Assembly (NCBI GenBank): GCA_018241525.1
Contig: JAFEDR010000009.1
Coordinates: forward strand, 744,001-808,000
Source: Pseudomonadota bacterium
GTDB taxonomy: Bacteria; Pseudomonadota; Gammaproteobacteria; Steroidobacterales; Steroidobacteraceae
DNA: 64,000 nucleotides
Reading direction: 5' to 3'
The first letter of the stretch is position 1. Every line of letters starts with the position of its first letter. The position numbers and the translations under genes are program-made. The notes under the pieces were generated by a model. That model was not told the DNA's origin. It did no database searches and was given only the letters and a program-made list of their open reading frames with translations. Positions 7,697 to 16,617 of the stretch are shown here, piece after piece.

Positions 7697-8902
7697 ATGT
7701 CGCTGTCTCGTCGCGATTTCGTCTCCGGCGTTGCGCTCGGCGCGCTCGGATCCACGGCCGGCCGCGCCCTCGGCGCGGCGACGATCGAGCCGCAGCAGCG
7801 GATGAAGGCAGCATCGACGCCGATCATCGTCGCTGCCGGCAACGGCCGGCCCTACCTCGAGCGTGCCTATGCGCAGCTGAAGGCCGGCGCCGACACGCTC
7901 GAGTCGGCGATCGCCGTCGTTACCGGGCCGGAGGACGACCCGAACGATGACAGCGTCGGTCTCGGCGGGCTGCCGAACGAGGAGGGCGTGGTCGAGCTCG
8001 ACGCGTCGTGCATGCACGGGCCGTCGCGCCGGGCCGGGTCGGTGGGCGGCGTGCGCAACATCCGCAACGTCTCGCGGCTCGCGCGCGAGGTGATGCTGCA
8101 CTCCGGCCACGTGATGCTGGTCGGGGAGGGCGCCGAGCGCTTCGCGCTAGCGCGCGGCTTCGTGCGCGAGAACCTGCTGACCGAGGCCTCGCGCCGTACC
8201 TGGCTGCTGTGGAAGGAGACGCACTCCGACTGGTGGGGTCCCGGCCTCGCCGACCCCGCCTGGAAGGAGCGGCTGCGCGGCCGCCGGGCGGCCGTCGAGC
8301 TCGAGACGCTCGAGCGGCTGCAGGTGCTGGCGGCGGACCTCGGCATTCCGCCCGGCGAGCGGCTCGCGGCGGCCCACAAGGTGCTGTACCCGCCGACCGG
8401 GACCATCCACTGCTCGGTGCTCGCGGCCAACGGCGAGATGTCCGGCATCACGACGACGAGCGGCCTCGCCTGGAAGCTGCCGGGACGCTGCGGCGACACG
8501 CCGGTAATAGGCGCCGGCTGCTACACGGACCAGGACGTCGGCTCCGCCGGGGCGACCGGCAGCGGCGAGGAGAACATCAAGGTCGCCGGTGCCCACACGA
8601 TTGTCGAGAACATGCGCCATGGCCTGCCACCGCTTGAGGCCGGCATGGATGCGCTGAAGCGCATCGTGCGCAACTACAACGGCGACATGGAGCGGCTGAG
8701 GTACGTCGACATGACCTACTACATCCTGCGCAAGGACGGCGCCTACGCCGGCGTCTCGCTGTGGACCGGCTACGAGCCGGGCCGGCCGCACACGATCGCG
8801 GTCCACGACGGCAGCGCGCGTCTCGAGAAGACCGTCAGCCTCTACGAGGGTGCCTCGCAGGAATGGCCACCGCTCGTCGCGCCGAGCCAGGTGCCGCTGT
8901 GA
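7697..8902 (+). CDS. N4-(beta-N-acetylglucosaminyl)-L-asparaginase-type Ntn hydrolase (family T2), Tat-exported
   Basis: 401 residues, with GGGGAGGAAGG as a strong ribosome-binding site. A Tat leader (SRRDFVSG) is followed by an Ala/Gly-rich hydrophobic segment. The family is shown by DTLESAIAVV near residue 66, GGLPNEEGVVELDA near residue 90, and the autoprocessing site: Thr236 in PPTGTIHCSV would be the new N-terminal nucleophile of the beta chain, with TTSGLAWKLPGRCGDTPVIG and GATGSGE downstream forming the substrate pocket. The residue before the scissile bond is Gly rather than the Asp of the human enzyme. The enzyme would cleave asparagine-linked glycans or beta-aspartyl compounds in the periplasm. 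It is translationally coupled to the amidohydrolase that follows. Confidence 0.88.
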   Translation: MSLSRRDFVSGVALGALGSTAGRALGAATIEPQQRMKAASTPIIVAAGNGRPYLERAYAQLKAGADTLESAIAVVTGPEDDPNDDSVGLGGLPNEEGVVELDASCMHGPSRRAGSVGGVRNIRNVSRLAREVMLHSGHVMLVGEGAERFALARGFVRENLLTEASRRTWLLWKETHSDWWGPGLADPAWKERLRGRRAAVELETLERLQVLAADLGIPPGERLAAAHKVLYPPTGTIHCSVLAANGEMSGITTTSGLAWKLPGRCGDTPVIGAGCYTDQDVGSAGATGSGEENIKVAGAHTIVENMRHGLPPLEAGMDALKRIVRNYNGDMERLRYVDMTYYILRKDGAYAGVSLWTGYEPGRPHTIAVHDGSARLEKTVSLYEGASQEWPPLVAPSQVPL

Positions 8903-10221
8903 GCGCGCACCTCGGGTGGCGGGCCTGCGGCGCGCTCGCGCTGCTGGCCGCGCTGGCGGGCGGCGCGAATGCAGCCGAGCGCGCGCTGGTCGTGACCGCC
9001 GCGCACCTGATCGATGGCGTGTCCGCGCAGCCGCGGGGCCGCGTCGCGGTGGTCGTGCGGGGCGGTCGCATCGTCGCGGTCCGGGAAGCCGGCGCCGCCG
9101 ACCTGCCGGCGGACGCCGAGCGGGTCGACCTCGGCGAGGCGACGCTGCTGCCCGGACTGATCGATACGCACACCCACCTCTTCCTGCAGGGCGAGGTGCC
9201 TGCCGAGGGCGGCTACGACGTGCAGCTCCTCAAGCAGCCGCTCGCCTTCCGCGCCGCGCGCGCCGTGGTCGCCGCGCGGCGTGCGCTCGAGCAGGGCTTC
9301 ACCACGCTGCGCGACCTCGAGACCGAGGGTGCCGGCTATGGCGACGTCGGCATCAAGCAGGCGATCGAGGGCGGCTACATCCCGGGACCGCGCCTGCACG
9401 TCGTCACGCGCGCGATCTCCTCCACCGGCGGCTACCCGCTGGAGGGCTACGCACCGGAGATCGAGGTGCCGAAGGGCGCGCAGCTCATCGACGGACCGGT
9501 CGAGGCGCGCAAGGCGGCGCGCGAGCAGCTCGACCACGGCGCCGACTGGATCAAGGTCTACATGACGCACCGCTCGTGGGTCGATGCGGCTGGCCATCTC
9601 GCCTCGCAGCCGACGCTGACGGTGGAGGAGCTGCGCGCCGTGGTCGACGAGGCGCACGGCTGGGGTCGCAAGGTCGCCTGCCACGCGTATGGCGGCATCG
9701 GCCTGCAGCGCGCGCTCGACGGCGGCTGCGACACGCTCGAGCACGGCCTCGATCTCGGCGACGCGCAGATCGCTCAGATGCTTCGCCAGGGCACCTGGTA
9801 CGTGCCGACGCTGGCGGTCTACTACAAGGACTGGGATCCGGCGGACACGCCGGACGGGCAGCGCGACCGGCAGCGCGTCGCGGCGCACGAGGCCTCGTTC
9901 CGCCGGGCGCTGAAGGCCGGCGTCAAGATCGCCTTCGGCACCGACGTCGGCGGCTTCCCGTGGAGCGAGCCAATCGCGCAGGAGTTCGCCTACGAGGTCC
10001 GCTTCGGCATGACGCCGATGCAGGCGATCCAGTCTGCGACCGGCCGCGCCGCGGAGCTCCTCGGCCTCAGCGGCGAGGTCGGCGTGGTCCGCGAGGGCGC
10101 GCGCGCCGACCTGGTCGCGGTGCGCGGCGACCCGCTCGCCGACGTTAGCCGCCTCGAGGACGTCGCGTTCGTGATGAAGGACGGTCGCGTGTTCCGCAAC
10201 GAGCTCGCCGCGCACCGCTGA
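8899..10221 (+). CDS. Exported metal-dependent amidohydrolase
   Basis: 440 residues from the GTG at 8899, which overlaps the asparaginase stop (GTGA). A signal peptide covers about residues 1-25. The amidohydrolase metal centre is complete: HxH in LIDTHTHLF (His91, His93), Lys219 in DWIKVYM as the likely bridging residue, His262 in CHAYGG, His282 in LEHGLD and Asp349 in FGTDVGG. The C-terminal GVVREGARADLVAVRGDPL strand is typical of imidazolonepropionase- and prolidase-like members. Substrate is unknown, but coupling to a beta-aspartyl/glycosylasparagine hydrolase and an export signal suggest both act on the same type of periplasmic amide or peptide. Confidence 0.87.
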   Translation: MSAHLGWRACGALALLAALAGGANAAERALVVTAAHLIDGVSAQPRGRVAVVVRGGRIVAVREAGAADLPADAERVDLGEATLLPGLIDTHTHLFLQGEVPAEGGYDVQLLKQPLAFRAARAVVAARRALEQGFTTLRDLETEGAGYGDVGIKQAIEGGYIPGPRLHVVTRAISSTGGYPLEGYAPEIEVPKGAQLIDGPVEARKAAREQLDHGADWIKVYMTHRSWVDAAGHLASQPTLTVEELRAVVDEAHGWGRKVACHAYGGIGLQRALDGGCDTLEHGLDLGDAQIAQMLRQGTWYVPTLAVYYKDWDPADTPDGQRDRQRVAAHEASFRRALKAGVKIAFGTDVGGFPWSEPIAQEFAYEVRFGMTPMQAIQSATGRAAELLGLSGEVGVVREGARADLVAVRGDPLADVSRLEDVAFVMKDGRVFRNELAAHR

Positions 10222-10252
10222 CGGTCGTGGTCCGCGCGAGCGGGGAGGGCCG

Positions 10253-10858
10253 ATGTCCAGACTCTACCGCCCGAGCCATCGCGGGCTGCAGGCCCGCTTT
10301 GACACGACCCGCCTCGCCGATCGGCTCGAGGCGCGCCACTATCGCGAGGCGCTGACCGACGAGGACCGGGCGCTGATCGAGCGGCTCGACTGCTTCTTCC
10401 TCGCGACCGCGGACGCGGCCGGCCGGCCGAGCTGCTCGTACAAGGGTGGCGAACCGGGCTTCGTACGGGTGCTCGATCCGGGCACGCTGCTGTTCCCGAG
10501 CTACGACGGCAACGGCATGTACCTCTCGCTCGGCAACGCGCTCGAGAACCCGCAGGTCGGGCTGCTGTTCATCGACTTCGAGCGGCAGACGCGGCTCCGG
10601 GTCAGCGGCCGTGCCGCGCTCGCCGACGCAGCCAGCGCCGAGCCGCCGTATCCCGAGGCGCAGTGCCTGGTGCGCGTCGCGGTCGAGCAGGTGTTCCCGA
10701 ACTGCCCGCGCTACATCCACCGGAGGCAGCGCGTCGAATCCTCGCCGTACGTGCCACGCCCCGGCGTCGCCACGCCCGTGCCCGGCTGGAAGCGCAGCGA
10801 CTGGGCCCGCGACGTGCTGCCGGCGGGCGACCCGGCGCGCAAGCCGGAACCGCGCTGA
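10253..10858 (+). CDS. Pyridoxamine 5'-phosphate oxidase-like FMN-binding protein
   Basis: 201 residues, preceded by GGGGAGGG. The split-barrel flavin fold is seen in IERLDCFFLATADAAGRPSCSYKGGEPGFVRVLD, followed by LLFPSYDGNGMYLSLGN and PQVGLLFIDF with the RLRVSGRA strand. This matches the group of PNPOx-like proteins often annotated as general stress or flavin-nucleotide-binding proteins rather than true PdxH. The stop overlaps the transporter start as TGATG. Substrate unknown. Confidence 0.82.
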   Translation: MSRLYRPSHRGLQARFDTTRLADRLEARHYREALTDEDRALIERLDCFFLATADAAGRPSCSYKGGEPGFVRVLDPGTLLFPSYDGNGMYLSLGNALENPQVGLLFIDFERQTRLRVSGRAALADAASAEPPYPEAQCLVRVAVEQVFPNCPRYIHRRQRVESSPYVPRPGVATPVPGWKRSDWARDVLPAGDPARKPEPR

Positions 10859-12159
10859 TGGCGCCGCCGCCCGCGGCGCCGCGCTCGCTCGCGCGGCTGG
10901 CGCTGACCGCGCTCGCCGGCACCAGCATCGAGTGGTTCGACTTCTACCTGTACGGGATCGCGGCGGCGCTGGTGTTCCCGGCGCTGTACTTCCCGCACGA
11001 CCTGTCGCCCGCGGTCGCGCAGCTCGCCTCGTTCAGCACCTTCGCGGTGGGCTTCTTCGCGCGGCCGTTCGGCGCGGCGTTGTTCGGCCACCTCGGCGAT
11101 CGCGCCGGCCGCAAGGCGGCGCTGGTGGCGGCGCTGGTGCTGATGGGCAGCGCCACGGCGCTGATCGGCTGCCTGCCGACCTACGCCATGATCGGCGCTG
11201 CCGCGCCGGTGCTGCTCGTGCTGCTGCGCCTCGCGCAGGGACTCGCGATCGGCGGCCAGTGGGGCGGGGCGATGCTGCTGATCGTCGAGAACGCGCCGCC
11301 CGGCCGCCGCGGCTTCTACGGCAGCTTTGCGCAGGTCGGTGCGCCGGCCGGCGTGGTCGCCGCCAACCTCGCGTTCCTGCTTGCGAGCGCGCTGGCGGGG
11401 CCGGTCGGGTTCGTCGCCTACGCCTGGCGGGTGCCGTTCATCGCCAGCGTCGCGCTGATCGGCCTGGCGCGCTACCTGCAGCGGCGCGTCGACGAGACCC
11501 CGGAGTTCCAGGCGCTCGCGCGCGAGCGGGGCGCCGCCGCGACGCGGCCGGCGCCGCCGCTCGTGCAGGCGCTGCGCACGAGCCCGCGCGAGATCCTGCT
11601 GGGGGCCGGCGCCTTCCTCGCGGTGCAGGTCTCGTTCTACGTGTCGATCACCTTCGTCGTCGCGTACGGCGCCGGGCCCGGCGGGCTCGGGCTGCCGCAG
11701 TCGACGATGCTGACGGCCGTGCTGCTCGCGAGCGCCGTGACCTCGCCCGCGCTGGTGGCCTGCGGCGCGCTCTCGGACCGCTACGGCCGGCGGCGGATCT
11801 ACCTCGCCGGCAGCGTGCTGATGGCGGTCTGGGCATTTGCGTTCTTCCCGCTGATCGACACGCGCTCGCCGCTGTGGATCACGCTGGCGATCTGCGTCAC
11901 CCAGGCCATCAATGGCCTGATGTACGGCCCGCAGGCGGCGCTGTTCAGCGAGCTCTTCCCCACCCGGGTGCGCTATTCCGGCGCCTCGCTGAGCTATCAC
12001 CTCGGTTCGGCGGCCGGTGGTGCGATCGCGCCCCTGGTCGCGCAGGCGATCCGCACCGCCTACCACGGCACGTTCGGGATCTCGGTCTACATCGCCGTCA
12101 TGTGCCTCGTGACCTTCGCCTGCGTCTCTGGACTGCGACCCGCCCCCGCCATGCGCTGA
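10858..12159 (+). CDS. MFS transporter, metabolite:H+ symporter (MHS) type
   Basis: 433 residues and about 12 hydrophobic segments. The start shows GTSIEWFDFYLYG, the hallmark of the MHS family (shikimate, proline/betaine, alpha-ketoglutarate carriers), then FFARPFGAALFGHLGDRAGRK as loop 2-3 and RLAQGLAIGGQWGGA in TM4/5. A second DRYGRRRIYL loop precedes TM8. It overlaps the preceding flavoprotein gene by 1 nt and closes the same-strand run from 5976, so it may import the compound degraded by those enzymes. A GC-rich palindrome follows. Confidence 0.88.
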   Translation: MAPPPAAPRSLARLALTALAGTSIEWFDFYLYGIAAALVFPALYFPHDLSPAVAQLASFSTFAVGFFARPFGAALFGHLGDRAGRKAALVAALVLMGSATALIGCLPTYAMIGAAAPVLLVLLRLAQGLAIGGQWGGAMLLIVENAPPGRRGFYGSFAQVGAPAGVVAANLAFLLASALAGPVGFVAYAWRVPFIASVALIGLARYLQRRVDETPEFQALARERGAAATRPAPPLVQALRTSPREILLGAGAFLAVQVSFYVSITFVVAYGAGPGGLGLPQSTMLTAVLLASAVTSPALVACGALSDRYGRRRIYLAGSVLMAVWAFAFFPLIDTRSPLWITLAICVTQAINGLMYGPQAALFSELFPTRVRYSGASLSYHLGSAAGGAIAPLVAQAIRTAYHGTFGISVYIAVMCLVTFACVSGLRPAPAMR

Positions 12160-12162
12160 GCA

Positions 12163-12176
12163 GGCGCGATCGCGCC
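12163..12176. repeat. 14-bp perfect palindrome after the MHS transporter
   Basis: GGCGCGATCGCGCC lies 4 nt after the transporter stop. It could be the stem of a terminator or simply a GC-rich palindrome; there is no T tract. Confidence 0.3.
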
Positions 12177-12327
12177 GCGCTGCAGCATGCGGCGGTGCCC
12201 TTCACGGGCATTGCACCGAATACGGATGACGCGTCGCTGCGGTCGGCGGAGCATCCGGCTGCGGCCTGCGCCCGGGAACGGTGGTGCGCAGGCCCGATCC
12301 GCAGCGGCTCGCAGCCGAGGAGGCACC

Positions 12328-12840
12328 ATGTCGGAGATCAGCGTGCAGAAGGTGACGACGGATGAGCGCGCACTGCCGCAGTTCACGGCGGCGGAGCGGA
12401 TGCTGGAGCGCATCCGCGGCCGGGCGTTCGAGCTGGCGCGCGAGCGCGGCTTCGCCGGGGACCGAGCGCTCGAGGACTGGCTGGCCGCGGAGCGCGAGTG
12501 CTGCGGCGGCGCGGCCGAGCTCGCGGAGAACGAGCGCGAGTACGAACTGCGCATCGCGCTGCCCGGCTTCGAGGCCGCCGACGTCTCGCTGACCGCGACG
12601 CCGCGGACGCTGTACGTCGAGGCGCGCATGCGCAGCGAGCGTCGCGACGCGACGCGCGGCGACGGCGGTACGGTTCGCTGGTCGGAGCTGCGCTCGGCGG
12701 ATGTGTGGCGGCGCTTCGAGCTGCCGGCCGAGATTGCGGTCGAGGGCATCCGCGCGACGATGCGCCACGGCGTGCTGCGCATCACCGCCGGCAAGCTCGA
12801 CCGGCCGGCGAAGCCGGTGGCGGTCGCCACGGCCGCCTGA
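12328..12840 (+). CDS. DUF2934-like domain fused to a small heat-shock protein (Hsp20) domain
   Basis: 170 residues from the ATG at 12328, with GAGGAGG upstream. Residues about 20-60 match the short DUF2934 helix-turn-helix-like motif (IRGRAFELARERGF, then DRALEDWLAAERE). Residues about 68-165 are an alpha-crystallin domain: YELRIALPGFEAADVSLT, a TLYVEA strand, VWRRFELPAEIAVEGIRATMRHGVLRITA. The IxI tail usual for oligomer assembly is not evident. It should be a cytoplasmic chaperone. An open frame runs 47 codons further upstream but lacks a ribosome-binding site and is Arg-rich noise. Confidence 0.85.
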   Translation: MSEISVQKVTTDERALPQFTAAERMLERIRGRAFELARERGFAGDRALEDWLAAERECCGGAAELAENEREYELRIALPGFEAADVSLTATPRTLYVEARMRSERRDATRGDGGTVRWSELRSADVWRRFELPAEIAVEGIRATMRHGVLRITAGKLDRPAKPVAVATAA

Positions 12841-12850
12841 GCCGCCGGCG

Positions 12851-13606
12851 CTAGCCGTCGGCGTCCTGGCCGGGTGCGGCGCCGCGCGTGCGCAGGAAGC
12901 CGCGCCGGCCGCCGGCGAAGAACTCGAGGAAGCGCCTGGCCTCGGCGCTCGCGAACCCGCCGCCCGCGAGCGCGGCGGCGGCGAGTTCGCGCGGCCTGCC
13001 GACCGGTGCGCAGGCGGCGCGGAACGCCGCCTTGACCTCGGCGAGCGTCGCGGCCTGGAGCCCGCGCCGCCGCAGTCCGACGACGTTCAGGCCGACCAGC
13101 TCGTCGCGCTCCGCGGCCATTGAGAACGGCGGCACGTCGCGGGTGATCCGCGCCAGTCCGCCGACCATCGCGCCCTCGCCGATGCGCACGAACTGGTGGA
13201 TCGCCGCGCCGCCGCCGAGGAAGGCGCGCTCGCCGACGTGCACGTGGCCGGCCAGCAGCACCCCGTTCGCCAGGATCGCGCGGTCGCCGACCCGGCAGTC
13301 GTGGCCGACGTGGCTGGCCGCCATCAGGAAGCAGTCGGCGCCGAGCTCGGTGGCCGCGCCGGCCTTGGTCGCGCGGTTGACCGTGACGTGCTCGCGCAGC
13401 ACGGTGCGCGCGCCGATGCGCACGCCGCTCGCGGTCGCCGGGTCGAACGACAGGTCCTGCGGATCGCCGCCCAGCACCGCGAACGGGTGCACGACGACGC
13501 CCTCGCCGAGCGTGCAGTGGCGCGTCACGATCGCGTGCGCGTGGATTACGCAGCCGGCGCCGAGCGTGGCGCCGTCCTCGACGATCGCGTTCGGATGCAC
13601 GGACAT
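12851..13606 (-). CDS. lpxA: Acyl-[ACP]-UDP-N-acetylglucosamine O-acyltransferase (LpxA)
   Basis: 251 residues from the ATG at 13606 (GAGGAGAG upstream). The N-terminal two-thirds is a left-handed beta-helix of hexapeptide repeats (HPNAIVEDGATLGAGCVI and on). The catalytic region is ASHVGHDC with His102, equivalent to E. coli His125, and His99, equivalent to His122. The C-terminal helical domain contains VVGLRRRGL, as in LpxA. It would put the first 3-hydroxyacyl chain on UDP-GlcNAc in lipid A synthesis. No lpxD, fabZ or lpxB is adjacent, unlike the usual cluster, so this could be a second, specialised copy. Convergent with the Hsp20 gene; divergent from the FAD enzyme. Confidence 0.88.
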   Translation of the reverse strand: MSVHPNAIVEDGATLGAGCVIHAHAIVTRHCTLGEGVVVHPFAVLGGDPQDLSFDPATASGVRIGARTVLREHVTVNRATKAGAATELGADCFLMAASHVGHDCRVGDRAILANGVLLAGHVHVGERAFLGGGAAIHQFVRIGEGAMVGGLARITRDVPPFSMAAERDELVGLNVVGLRRRGLQAATLAEVKAAFRAACAPVGRPRELAAAALAGGGFASAEARRFLEFFAGGRRGFLRTRGAAPGQDADG

Positions 13607-13728
13607 CGCGGCTCTCCTCGGCGCCGGGGCGCGGCGCCGCGCATCGTAGCGTGCGGGGCCGCGGCGGTGCGAGCCCGTGCCGCGATGCATCGGCTACCAT
13701 CGCCCTCGGCGGGCGCGAGGGCCGGAGC

Positions 13729-14898
13729 GTGACGCACAGCGAGGTGGCGATCGTCGGCGGGGGCATCATGGGCTCCGCGCTCGCCTATTGGCTGACGCGG
13801 CTGTCGCCCGGGCTCGCGGTCACGGTCGTGGAGCGCGACTGGGCGTACCGCGAGGCCTCCTCCGCGCTGTCGGCGGCGTCGATCCGCCAGCAGTACACGA
13901 GCGCGATCAACATCCGCATCGCGCAGCACAGCATCGGCTTCCTGCGCGCGGTCGCGGACGAGCTCGAGGTCGACGGCGAGCGGCCGTCGATCGGCCTGCG
14001 CGAGGACGGCTACCTGTATCTCGCGCGCCCCGGGGAGGCGGCGGCCCTCGGCCGTGCGCAGGCGTTCCAGGCCGCCCACGGCGCCGCGGTCGCGCGGCTC
14101 GCGCCCGCCGAGCTGGCGATGCGCTTCCCGTGGCTCGCGACCGACGATCTGGCACTCGGCACGCTTGGCCTCGCCGGCGAGGGCTGGTTCGACGGCCACG
14201 GCCTCTTGTCCGCCTTCGCCCGGCGCGCCCGTTGGCAGGGCGCGCGCTACCTGCGCGACGAGGTGACCGGATTCGAGCGCGACGGCCCGCGGGTGACGGC
14301 ACTGCGGCTTGCGAGCGGCGGGCGGGTGTCGTGCGCGGTCGCGGTCAATGCCGCCGGCCCGTGGGCGCGCGGCGTCGCTGCGCTCGCCGGGCTCGAGCTC
14401 CCGGTGCGGGCGCGCCGGCGCACCGTCTACGTCGTCGCCTGCCGCGAGCGGCTCGCCGGCTGTCCGCTGGTGATCGACCCGTCGGGATTCTGGCTGCGCC
14501 CGGAGGGCGAGCGCTTCCTGGCGGGCTTCGCGCCCGACCCGGATCCGGACGACCTGCCGCTCGAGCCGGACCTCGAGGCCTTCGAGGCGCAGCTCTGGCC
14601 GGCGCTCGCCGCGCGCATCCCGGCCTTCGAGGCGGCCCGCCTCGAGCGGGCCTGGGCCGGCTACTACGAACTCAATGTCTTCGACCACAACGGGCTGGTC
14701 GGGCCGCATCCGGCGGTACCGAACCTCTACTTCATGAATGGCTTCAGCGGCCACGGACTGCAGCAGGCACCGGTGGTTGGCCGCGGCGTCGCCGAGCACA
14801 TCCTGCTCGGCCGCTACGAGACGCTCGACCTCGCGCCGCTCGGCGTCGACCGGCTGGTCACGGGCCGGGCGCTCGTCGAGGACAACGTGATCGGCTGA
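13729..14898 (+). CDS. FAD-dependent oxidoreductase of the DAO/FOXRED1-like family
   Basis: 389 residues from the GTG at 13729, where the dinucleotide fold begins at once: EVAIVGGGIMGSALAYWL. The motif SALSAASIRQQYTS (about 45-58) is typical of FOXRED1 and sarcosine/D-amino-acid dehydrogenase-like proteins. The FAD-binding C-terminus has GPHPAVPNLYFMNGFSGHG followed by QQAPVVGRG. It probably oxidises an amine or amino acid with FAD. An in-frame ATG 78 nt upstream would add an Arg-rich extension before the fold, so I prefer the GTG. Divergent from lpxA. Confidence 0.85.
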   Translation: MTHSEVAIVGGGIMGSALAYWLTRLSPGLAVTVVERDWAYREASSALSAASIRQQYTSAINIRIAQHSIGFLRAVADELEVDGERPSIGLREDGYLYLARPGEAAALGRAQAFQAAHGAAVARLAPAELAMRFPWLATDDLALGTLGLAGEGWFDGHGLLSAFARRARWQGARYLRDEVTGFERDGPRVTALRLASGGRVSCAVAVNAAGPWARGVAALAGLELPVRARRRTVYVVACRERLAGCPLVIDPSGFWLRPEGERFLAGFAPDPDPDDLPLEPDLEAFEAQLWPALAARIPAFEAARLERAWAGYYELNVFDHNGLVGPHPAVPNLYFMNGFSGHGLQQAPVVGRGVAEHILLGRYETLDLAPLGVDRLVTGRALVEDNVIG

Positions 14899-14905
14899 GG
14901 CCGGG

Positions 14906-15736
14906 TCAGCGGCGCCGCGACGGCGCGACGCTGCGACAAATCGCGCGCCGCAGCGCCGGTGAGCTCGCGGCGACGAACGAGCGCGAGCGCAGCACGCCGC
15001 GGGTCGCGCCACCGAGGTCGCCGACCGACCCGCCCGCCTCGAGCACGCAGCGCATCAGCGGTGCGATGTCCCAGGGGTTCATCAACGGGTCGACGGCCGC
15101 GTCGAGCTCGCCTCGGCACAGCAGCGCGTACTGGACGCAGTCGCCGACCAGCCGCACGCGGCCGATCGTGCGGGCGAGCCCCGACAGCCGCCACGGTCCC
15201 GGTCGGCGCAGCAGGTCGCTCGCCTTGTAGCTCGTCAGGCCCGTCTCGGCAGCGGCGATCGACCGCGCCGCGCGCACCCGCACCCGCCGCGCCCGCTGGC
15301 CGGGCCGCTGCAGCCAGCAGCCGCGCCCGGCGCCCGCGTAGGTGGTCTCGTGCATCGCCGGCAGGTGGATGCAGCCGAACACCGGCTCGCCGTCGACCAC
15401 GAGCGCGAGCAGCGTGCCGAACGTGCCGAGGCCGAGGACGTAGGAGGAGGTGCCGTCGATCGGGTCGACCAGCCAGCAGCGGCCATGGTCGGCGAGCTCG
15501 CCGCCGTACTCCTCGCCGAGCACCGGGTCCGCGGGCCAGGCGGCCCGCAGCCGCTGCCGCAGCAGGCGCTCCGCGGCGCGATCGGCGGCGGTGACCTCCG
15601 AGCCGTCGCGCTTGCGCTTGATCGCGACCCGGCGCTGCCAGCCGAGCGTGATCCGGTCGGCCGCGGCGAGCGCCGGCAGTACCACGCCGAGGATCCGGCG
15701 GAATTCACGCTCTGCGAGTCGGGCGGGTCGGGTCAC
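14906..15736 (-). CDS. Inositol monophosphatase-family phosphatase (histidinol-phosphatase-like)
   Basis: 276 residues from a GTG start. The metal-binding motifs of the family are present: GEEYGGE (about 74-80), DPIDGTSSYVLG (about 91-102) and the C-terminal NPWDIAPLMRCVLEAGG (about 218). These sugar or polyol phosphatases use two or three Mg ions. The length and the GEEYG form fit the HisN/inositol-monophosphatase group, but substrate cannot be fixed from sequence and there are no his genes nearby. Convergent with the FAD enzyme (7 nt between stops). Confidence 0.85.
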   Translation of the reverse strand: MTRPARLAEREFRRILGVVLPALAAADRITLGWQRRVAIKRKRDGSEVTAADRAAERLLRQRLRAAWPADPVLGEEYGGELADHGRCWLVDPIDGTSSYVLGLGTFGTLLALVVDGEPVFGCIHLPAMHETTYAGAGRGCWLQRPGQRARRVRVRAARSIAAAETGLTSYKASDLLRRPGPWRLSGLARTIGRVRLVGDCVQYALLCRGELDAAVDPLMNPWDIAPLMRCVLEAGGSVGDLGGATRGVLRSRSFVAASSPALRRAICRSVAPSRRR

Positions 15737-15775
15737 GCGGCGACATTCTACCGGTCCGGCGCCGCCGCGCGAGGC

Positions 15776-16474
15776 TCAGGCGAGGTCGAACAGCAGCAGC
15801 TCCGCACCATGGGCGGACTCGAGACGTACCGCGGTCTCGTCGCGGATCGCCGCGCCGTCGCCCTCCCGCAGTTCGTCGCCCTCGAGCGCGACGACGCCGC
15901 GCGCGACCTGCAGCCAGGCGTGCCGGCCGGCCGGCAGCGGCACGTCCAGTGACGCACCGGCCTCGAGCGTCGCGACCGACAGGCGCGCATCCTGGTGGAT
16001 GCGCACGGCGCCGTCGCTGCCATCGTGGTCGGCGACCAGCCGGAAGCGGTTGCGGCGCTCGTCCGCGGTGAACTGCTTCTGCTCGTAGCCGGGTGCGATG
16101 CCGGTCGTCTCCGGCAGGATCCAGATCTGCAGGAAGTGCACCGGCTCGGTGCTGCTCGCGTTGAACTCGCTGTGCGTGATGCCGGTGCCGGCGCTCATGC
16201 GCTGCACGTCGCCCGGGCGGATCGTCGAGCCGTTGCCGAGGCTGTCGCGGTGCGCGAGCGCCCCCGACAGCACGTAGGTCACGATCTCCATGTCGCGGTG
16301 ACCGTGCGTGCCGAAGCCGGCGCCGGGGATCACCCGGTCGTCGTTGATCACGCGCAGGCTGCGGTAGCCCATGTGGTTCGGGTCGCGGTACTCGCCGAAC
16401 GAGAAGGTGTGGCGGCTGTCGAGCCAGCCCATCTGCGTGCGGCCACGGCGGTCGCGGTCCCGGACGACGATCAT
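15776..16474 (-). CDS. Pirin family protein (YhhW-like)
   Basis: 232 residues from the ATG at 16474. Two cupin domains; the first has the pirin metal ligands His57, His59, His101 and Glu103 (GTHGHRDMEIVTYVLSG and GITHSEFN). YhhW-type pirins act as quercetinases or redox-responsive regulators; activity here is unproved. It lies 39 nt after the stop-side end of the phosphatase gene's start and is divergent from the MBL hydrolase. A second pirin is encoded at 17561-18442. Confidence 0.88.
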   Translation of the reverse strand: MIVVRDRDRRGRTQMGWLDSRHTFSFGEYRDPNHMGYRSLRVINDDRVIPGAGFGTHGHRDMEIVTYVLSGALAHRDSLGNGSTIRPGDVQRMSAGTGITHSEFNASSTEPVHFLQIWILPETTGIAPGYEQKQFTADERRNRFRLVADHDGSDGAVRIHQDARLSVATLEAGASLDVPLPAGRHAWLQVARGVVALEGDELREGDGAAIRDETAVRLESAHGAELLLFDLA

Positions 16475-16617
16475 GTTGGCTCCTGCTCTGGGTGGAGCAC
16501 CGAGGATACGCAGGTCCGCGTCGGCCGGGCGCGAACACCGCGTTCGCCGGCGGGCGACCTCGACGCGGTGCAACAGGCAGCGCGTGCTAGCATCGGCCGC
16601 GGCCCGAGGAGGTCCCC

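Noticed and set aside
10711..12066. Long minus-strand open frame opposite the MHS transporter
   Set aside because: Same reason: composition typical of a shadow frame, no start context.
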